Translations under genes and position numbers: made by a program | Shown: in pieces, positions 20,618-24,889 of the stretch | Numbering within the stretch: position 1 is the stretch's first letter | Layout of the letters: each line of letters begins with the position of its first letter | Assembly: GCA_023392185.1 (NCBI GenBank) | Contig: JAEVZP010000019.1 | Location: forward strand, 1-24,889 | Source: Bacteroidota bacterium | GTDB lineage: Bacteria > Bacteroidota > Bacteroidia > Chitinophagales > Chitinophagaceae | Direction of reading: 5' to 3' | Length of the DNA stretch: 24,889 bases | Notes under the pieces: model-generated | Seen by the model: the letters and a program-made list of their open reading frames with translations, nothing else | The model's database searches: none | What the model was told of the DNA's origin: nothing

Positions 20618-20894
20618 GTCTAAAAGGTCTTTTGAATGGTAGAAGGAATAAGGCTTCCGGAGCAGGGAAATCGGCCCTTGTTTTCCGGAATTTTTTTTGG
20701 AAGGGCAAAAATGACGTACTTATTACAAATGCTGTTTTCAAAATCGGGAAAAAAGCGCGAAGCGGCAAGCCATTGAAATTCAAAAGCGACGCAAGGTGCA
20801 ACAGGATGACTAAATCATTTTCAACGCCCGAAGGGCTCCAACGTGCAACTCCAACACATAGTTCCAACGCGAAGCTCCAACACATCCCAAGGGT
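20618..20894. other. Intergenic region between the small membrane protein gene and the porin gene
   Basis: These 277 bases hold a TTCCGGAA palindrome at 20683-20690 and the TCCAAC mini-hairpin array at 20820-20881. No gene or clear promoter box is seen. Confidence 0.5.
20820..20881 (+). repeat. Mini-hairpin array with TCCAAC spacers
   Basis: TCCAAC occurs at 20837-20842, 20850-20855, 20863-20868 and 20876-20881, with the variant TTCAAC at 20820-20825. The spacers between them are four different perfect palindromes, each with a three-base loop: GCCC-GAA-GGGC, GT-GCA-AC, AC-ATA-GT and GC-GAA-GC. The last three spacers are all seven bases, so the period is 13. It lies 13 bases downstream of the porin stop codon. 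Confidence 0.85.
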
Positions 20895-22877
20895 CTAGTT
20901 CACCAGTCCCCAGCTCACATTCAGCCGGAAGGTGGCACTTTGTGCCGGATAATGCAGGTAGCGCTGTACATTTTTGCGGATGACCAGCTGCTGCAACTGA
21001 TCGGCGCTAAAGCCGATTCGGAAACGCTTTACCCGGAAATTGAAGAAAGCAGTAAGTTCCGGCGGATTGGAAATGGTTTCATCCGACTGATGATAAAACC
21101 GGTTGAGCAGTGGCGAATAGCCGTCGGCCTGCCAGGGCGTGTTGTAACGTACTTCCACGCCGGTATAGGTCGCAATGGCATCCCGGAAAAGAGAACGTTC
21201 ATAAGCAATGCTGTGGCGTCCGGTATAGAGCGGCAGGTTCAGCGGCGCATCGCCGTTGCGCTGCTGCAGAAGGATTTCATTGTCCCACACCCAATGCCGG
21301 AACCGGAATTGCTTTTGCAGCCCCGCCTGTAGCACCTGAAACACACCGCTGTGTTGCAAAGCCCGCCCGCTGCTGTCGTGATACAGGTAATTGCCCGCCA
21401 GCAGGCTGTGAAAAGAAACGTGGAGGCGCTGTTGTGGAAGCGCTATGCTGCCGCCGATGCGGGTAAACGTTTCCTTGGCGAAAGAAAGGTCGCGGCGGAA
21501 AAAAGCGTTCTCGTAATGGCGAAAGGCATAGGGTGCATCACCGATTTGCTGCCGGAAATCCAGTTGCAGGAGCAGGTCGCGACCCAGGGTGCGCCCGATG
21601 CTGCCCCAGGCGTCGAGATTGCCAACCGCCGGTCCGGCCACAAAGAAAATACCTTGTGCCCGGAAGCGCCATTTGCGCAGCGAATCGGTGTTTTCGTTGG
21701 TGAGCGTTCCGGAAAGATAGGTGTTGAAAAAAGTTTCACCCGATTTGGAAAGCGGCGTCTGAGTGGTAAACTTATCGGTGCGGATGCCGGCCCCGGCGCT
21801 TAGCAGCAGCGGTGCTTTCCCCACAAAAGTTTGCAGCAGCAGGCGGTTGTCGGTCCACTCGTGGCGTTGCAGACTGTAAACAGAATCATTGGTCTGAAAT
21901 GCTTTGGGAAAAATCGAAGCATAGCGGGCCGAATCGGGCCGCAGATCGGTGTAGATATGACGGGCGCTGCCAAGCGCCAGTTCGTGTTGCAGCCGGAAGC
22001 GGGGTTGCAGCCGCAGGTCGATGCGGGTAGAATCTTCGTTGTAAAGCGTGTCTATCGGCCCGAAAGTGTAGGCGTGGCGCAGGGCAAGTCCGCCGTCGCG
22101 CAGGGTATTAAAAACCGGCGAGCGTCGCGTGCTGTAATTGGCCGATGAAATCCGGGTAGGCACCGTTGCCCGGTCAGTATAGGCGCTTTCGGTAAGCATG
22201 TTTTCCGACACAATGCCCCCGTTTTCATCCTGCTGAAAATTATTGAAAACGATATTGCCGAATACCTCGTAGCGCAGGTTTTGGCTTTGGTAATGGCTGC
22301 TCAGGCTGGCGTTGTCGTGGTTGGTGCGCTGGCCGCGATAAAAGCCCGGCGAGGTCAGTTTCCGGTAGCGGGCCGCGAAATTCCACTGCGGACGGATGTT
22401 TTGCGTATGCAGGATTTCGGCCGATTGCTCCAGCTTGCTGCCCAGCCGGTAGCTGAAAACGGAATACGGACGCGTGGTGTTGAAATACAGCAGGTCGTCG
22501 CCGCCGAAGCGGTACGCATCGAAGACCGGATAGCCAAAGCTCGGCGCAGCGGTTGCGAGTGCTGGTTGCCAGCGGATCCACTGGGCCGCGCTGCCGAGGT
22601 TGCCCAGGTCGCGGTAAGAGAGGCCATAGAGCGTGGGGCGGTGCAGGTTCTGAATGCCGGTGTCTTCAAAGGGCGTTTGCACCTCAAAGGCTTTTCCGGC
22701 CCGGATGACCGGGCGGGTATCGTCCCAGTCGCTTGACATCTTGTGGCGGCTCGTGTCGCGCTGCGGCGCATTGTTGAGCCCTATGGGCTGACCGGGCAGG
22801 TCGGGGGCCTGCGCCGCGCCGCGCAAAGCGGGCAGACAAAGCAAAAAGAAGAAAAAAATCCGGCGCGAAAAAGCCAA
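20895..22877 (-). CDS. Putative outer-membrane porin (Porin_10-like)
   Basis: About 660 residues. The only in-frame start before the signal peptide is a TTG at 22877-22875, giving (M)AFSRRIFFFFLLCLPALRGAAQ. The rest is rich in alternating polar/aromatic strands typical of a large beta-barrel (for example FSYRLGSKLEQSAEIL, WNFAARYRKL and LRYEVFGNIVFNN), ending ATFRLNVSWGLVN. The blocks DRATVPTRISSANYSTRRSP, GWDD-like N-terminal DWDDTRP, and YRKLTSPGFYRGQRTNHDN match the Bacteroidota 'putative porin' family. Location: outer membrane; the transported substrate is unknown. The start lies 10 bases after the stop of the upstream choice-of-anchor gene, so translation is probably coupled. Confidence 0.85.
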   Translation of the reverse strand: MAFSRRIFFFFLLCLPALRGAAQAPDLPGQPIGLNNAPQRDTSRHKMSSDWDDTRPVIRAGKAFEVQTPFEDTGIQNLHRPTLYGLSYRDLGNLGSAAQWIRWQPALATAAPSFGYPVFDAYRFGGDDLLYFNTTRPYSVFSYRLGSKLEQSAEILHTQNIRPQWNFAARYRKLTSPGFYRGQRTNHDNASLSSHYQSQNLRYEVFGNIVFNNFQQDENGGIVSENMLTESAYTDRATVPTRISSANYSTRRSPVFNTLRDGGLALRHAYTFGPIDTLYNEDSTRIDLRLQPRFRLQHELALGSARHIYTDLRPDSARYASIFPKAFQTNDSVYSLQRHEWTDNRLLLQTFVGKAPLLLSAGAGIRTDKFTTQTPLSKSGETFFNTYLSGTLTNENTDSLRKWRFRAQGIFFVAGPAVGNLDAWGSIGRTLGRDLLLQLDFRQQIGDAPYAFRHYENAFFRRDLSFAKETFTRIGGSIALPQQRLHVSFHSLLAGNYLYHDSSGRALQHSGVFQVLQAGLQKQFRFRHWVWDNEILLQQRNGDAPLNLPLYTGRHSIAYERSLFRDAIATYTGVEVRYNTPWQADGYSPLLNRFYHQSDETISNPPELTAFFNFRVKRFRIGFSADQLQQLVIRKNVQRYLHYPAQSATFRLNVSWGLVN

Positions 22878-22887
22878 AACAGAATGC

Positions 22888-24264
22888 TTAGTTTTTAAAG
22901 AAGCGCACGGTGGTGGTTTCGGTTTCAGAAGTTAATCTGATGAAATACAACCCTGCCGCGGCTTGCGGCGGCAAAGGTACGCGGAGGGCCGACGTGCCCC
23001 CCGGAAATTGCATTTCCAACACCAGTTTTCCGGAAATTCCGTCCAGAAAAGCAATCGTTGCAGCCTTATTTAAAGGGCTTTGCAACTCTACATCCACATA
23101 AGTGGTCGCTGGATTGGGAGAAACCGTAAGGTGGTTTTGAAGCGTATTTTCCGGAAATTCTACCCCCAAAGCTGCCGAGGCATCCACCACATACAGGCCG
23201 GTCTGCATATCGGAAATCAGGACTTTATTTCCGGAAAAAAAAGGGTAACAGCCCCAGGCGCCGGCAAAGCCGCCGCTGCCCGCCGGAGGCGCATAAGTGT
23301 CGAAGTAACCGGTGCGCACGGGCCGGGACGGATCAGCCAGCGAGTAGATTTGCAGCCCCTGATAATAGTGTGCGATAAAAGCATAGTCGCCTTTCATCAG
23401 GGTGTTGTGCGGCACGCAGGTGTCGCCGCTGCACGGACTGAAATAGCTTTCGATGCGCAACCGGGGCAGGCGGCTGGTGTTGAGCGCTTTCATTTGCAGG
23501 CCGTGGGTTTCGTCGGCCATGATGCCCGCGCCGTTGGCGCCGATCCAACTCGAGTGGTTGTAGCCCTGCTGCGGATAACCGGTCAGCTCGCCAATAATGC
23601 TAAACTGATCTGCAGCGTTGAACCGCCCGATAATCAGGCCGTAGTTGGAGGCGCTGAGATAAGCCGTGTCGTTGCGGGCAAAAATGGTGTGCACCTTGTC
23701 GCGAATGCCGGCCTGCGCGTTGAGGCGGTGGGTCAGGCGCGGCCTTTTGGGATCGGCGAGCGAATACACGCGCAGATAGTCCATACCGAATGAGGCGCCT
23801 TTGGGCGAGGCGAGATACAACCGGGCCGCAGCCGTGTCAATGAAAAGTGTGTGGGCCAGCAGGGGCGTATCGGGTGAGCTCTCATATACCAGGTGAAGCG
23901 AGTCGGGCAGAAAGCTGACATCAAAGACCTGAAGCGTAGCGGGACCTTCGTCGGCTACGGCATAGAGGTAATTCCGGTAGGTTTTATAATCGCGGTGTGG
24001 AATGGGCAGGCCGCCGTTGCGACCCGAAAAAAAAGCCACTTGCTGGCAGTCGCTGATGCGGATGATGTGTGCGCCTTTGGTAGAGCCGATCACGCCGTAT
24101 TCCACCCCTTTATCGGTAAAGCCCCATACATCACTGAAGTACTGATTCCCGCTGGGCGTGATACCGCTGGTGTCGAACCAGCGGCAGCGCAGTTGCACGG
24201 CCTGCGCCGGCTGCGCGCGAGCCGAAGTGGTGCAAAAAAGTAAAAGGAAAGAAAGCAGGCGCAT
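22888..24264 (-). CDS. Choice-of-anchor B family protein with T9SS sorting domain
   Basis: A 458-residue protein from the ATG at 24264, which opens the signal peptide MRLLSFLLLFCTTSARAQ; upstream in-frame codons do not look like a signal. The body is a propeller of LVIVD-type repeats. Recognisable units are SDVWGFTDKGVEYGVIGSTKGAHIIRISD, YKTYRNYLYAVADEGPATLQVFDVS, HTLFIDTAAARLYLAS, YNHSSWIGANGAGIMADETHGLQM, and CVPHNTLMKGDYAFIAHYYQGLQIYSL. This is the choice-of-anchor B pattern. The last 80 or so residues (VSPNPATTYVDVEL to TVRFFKN) are a T9SS type A sorting domain, so it should be exported to the cell surface. Function of the family is poorly known. It forms a tight pair with the downstream porin gene. 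Confidence 0.9.
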   Translation of the reverse strand: MRLLSFLLLFCTTSARAQPAQAVQLRCRWFDTSGITPSGNQYFSDVWGFTDKGVEYGVIGSTKGAHIIRISDCQQVAFFSGRNGGLPIPHRDYKTYRNYLYAVADEGPATLQVFDVSFLPDSLHLVYESSPDTPLLAHTLFIDTAAARLYLASPKGASFGMDYLRVYSLADPKRPRLTHRLNAQAGIRDKVHTIFARNDTAYLSASNYGLIIGRFNAADQFSIIGELTGYPQQGYNHSSWIGANGAGIMADETHGLQMKALNTSRLPRLRIESYFSPCSGDTCVPHNTLMKGDYAFIAHYYQGLQIYSLADPSRPVRTGYFDTYAPPAGSGGFAGAWGCYPFFSGNKVLISDMQTGLYVVDASAALGVEFPENTLQNHLTVSPNPATTYVDVELQSPLNKAATIAFLDGISGKLVLEMQFPGGTSALRVPLPPQAAAGLYFIRLTSETETTTVRFFKN

Positions 24265-24274
24265 AGCGGGTTTA

Positions 24275-24282
24275 TAAAGGTA
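24275..24282 (-). promoter_or_regulatory. Possible -7 box giving a nearly leaderless choice-of-anchor transcript
   Basis: On the minus strand TACCTTTA (TAnnTTTG with one change) lies ten bases upstream of the ATG at 24264. A start site about seven bases after the box would leave a leader of only a few bases. No -33 element is obvious. Confidence 0.35.
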
Positions 24283-24324
24283 CGCCTGCTGGCGGTGTAA
24301 GAGGCAGGCGCAGCCTGCGGGATA

Positions 24325-24362
24325 GTTCGACGAACCCCACATTTTGCGAGGATTCGTCGAAC
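24325..24362 (-). terminator. Inverted repeat after the SecB-like gene
   Basis: GTTCGACGAA (24325-24334) and TTCGTCGAAC (24353-24362) pair perfectly, extending to 13 bp with one wobble. The hairpin lies 14 bases after the stop of the SecB-like gene. No T run follows, so its role as a terminator is uncertain. A second triloop hairpin, GCAGGC-GCA-GCCTGC, is at 24304-24318. Confidence 0.45.
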
Positions 24363-24376
24363 GACTTATGGGGAAC

Positions 24377-24835
24377 CTAACCTGCTTTAGAAAGCAAATC
24401 GTTCGGATTGATAACCGGCAGCACAAAGTTTTGCAAAGCCGTCCCTTGGAGCCGGGTCAGAAGAATGCCCCTGGAGGTCGAGTATGTGATAGAGGATAAA
24501 GCGTTGGCCAAAGCCGGGTGCAGGCTAATAAGGTTATCGCTGCCGACCTGTGCTAATGCCTCGAGATTCTCTATCCGGTAGATAAAAACCAGGTGAAACC
24601 TGCCGCTTGCTTCTCCTATGTTGGCACCGTGGCTTTTGGAAGTAATAGCAGCGGTAAAGTCTGCCTTCACGAGTTTTTCTTCCAAATGGAAAGAAAGCTG
24701 CAAGGTATTATCAAGGTTGTGGCCAATTACCTGGCTGCTGTCAAAGGTTTCCGGCACATCTACCTGGCCTTTAACCATTTTAAACTCTACAAAAGAGATT
24801 TTTTCCGGATTAAATAAAGCGGGGCTATCCGACAT
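24377..24835 (-). CDS. SecB-like chaperone
   Basis: A 152-residue protein from the ATG at 24835. The C-terminal half resembles SecB: HPALANALSSITYSTSRGILLTRLQ, then FVLPVINPNDLL, parallels the E. coli stretch ending '[25 protein letters not shown]'. The first part has the alternating strands of the SecB fold (ISFVEFKMVKG, LQLSFHLEEKLVKADFTAAITSK, GRFHLVFIYRIENLEALAQ). SecB-fold proteins hold unfolded polypeptides for export, or in toxin-antitoxin-chaperone (TAC) systems guard an antitoxin. Bacteroidota usually lack the classical proteobacterial SecB gene context. The start codon overlaps the end of an upstream gene by 11 bases, so it is at least the second gene of an operon. Confidence 0.65.
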   Translation of the reverse strand: MSDSPALFNPEKISFVEFKMVKGQVDVPETFDSSQVIGHNLDNTLQLSFHLEEKLVKADFTAAITSKSHGANIGEASGRFHLVFIYRIENLEALAQVGSDNLISLHPALANALSSITYSTSRGILLTRLQGTALQNFVLPVINPNDLLSKAG

Positions 24836-24889
24836 TGCTTAATGGATTAGGTTGGTTGTAGGGCTGCCAATCTATGATTACCGGCTTTT
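24825..24889 (-). CDS. C-terminal fragment of an unidentified upstream gene
   Basis: Twenty codons and a TAG (24827-24825) are visible, reading KPVIIDWQPYNQPNPLSNVG. The gene continues beyond the right edge. Its stop overlaps the SecB-like ATG (24835) in another frame, which is a typical translational-coupling arrangement and the main reason to call it coding. The tail is hydrophobic-aromatic then Pro/Asn-rich, without a known motif. If the operon is a TAC system this would be the antitoxin's C-terminal chaperone-addiction tail, but that is conjecture. Confidence 0.45.
   Translation of the reverse strand, partial: KPVIIDWQPYNQPNPLSNVG

Noticed and set aside
20820..20881. CRISPR array
   Set aside because: The constant unit is only six bases, the spacers are palindromes of 7-11 bases, and there are no cas genes.

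Overview
The window looks like a chromosomal segment of a Bacteroidota bacterium of moderate GC content (by eye about 55%). Evidence: secreted proteins carry type IX secretion (T9SS) C-terminal sorting domains. There is a Porin_10-type outer-membrane protein and several lipoproteins. Genes mostly lack Shine-Dalgarno sequences, and TAnnTTTG boxes typical of Bacteroidota promoters lie upstream of several genes. I cannot name the order or genus. The genes are mainly housekeeping and envelope genes, with no phage, integrase or IS transposase, so novelty here lies mostly in non-coding and repeat structure.

Layout. 1-58: N-terminus of atpD (minus), divergent from a small lipoprotein gene (298-882). 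1135-4302 (minus): accA, dapA and a membrane-anchored metallo-beta-lactamase-fold hydrolase. 4429-5108: a tRNA-Asp cluster with one intact tRNA, two degenerate tRNA-Asp-like copies, and a frameshifted GIY-YIG nuclease ORF between the intact tRNA and the downstream copy. 5548-6655: divergent HxlR-type regulator and nitroreductase sharing a three-repeat palindromic operator. 6704-7988 (minus): an endonuclease III-like DNA glycosylase and a lipoprotein. 8291-9742: aminoacyl-histidine dipeptidase. 9843-10364 (minus): a lipoprotein form of the serine-protease inhibitor ecotin. 10499-11864: an RsmI-like methyltransferase and a 3-methyladenine DNA glycosylase whose opposing start codons share the bases CATG. 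11928-15551: a large T9SS-exported subtilisin-like protease. 15778-17236: a T9SS-exported protein broken by frameshifts. 17441-20182: sucA. 20477-20617: a conserved-looking 46-residue membrane protein. 20895-24264 (minus): choice-of-anchor B family protein plus porin, closely coupled. 24377-24889 (minus): a SecB-like chaperone overlapping the end of an upstream gene.

How the genes relate. accA (fatty-acid synthesis) and dapA (lysine and peptidoglycan precursors) probably form an anabolic operon. The hxlR-nitroreductase pair resembles the YodB-YodC and HypR-HypO redox/quinone switches. The S8 protease, the broken secreted gene, the choice-of-anchor protein and the porin are cell-surface or export functions; the SecB-like chaperone could relate to export or to a toxin-antitoxin-chaperone unit cut by the window edge.

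Main unusual signals. (1) The palindrome TTCCGGAA occurs 18 times by hand count, in all reading-frame phases and in intergenic DNA, against roughly 0.4 expected: a HIP1-like highly iterated palindrome. (2) Three intergenic arrays repeat the hexamer TCCAAC (or TCCAAT) separated by different mini-palindromes that mostly keep a three-base loop, which implies compensatory change. (3) The tRNA-Asp, GIY-YIG and tRNA-Asp-remnant arrangement looks like a minimal tRNA-associated mobile cassette.
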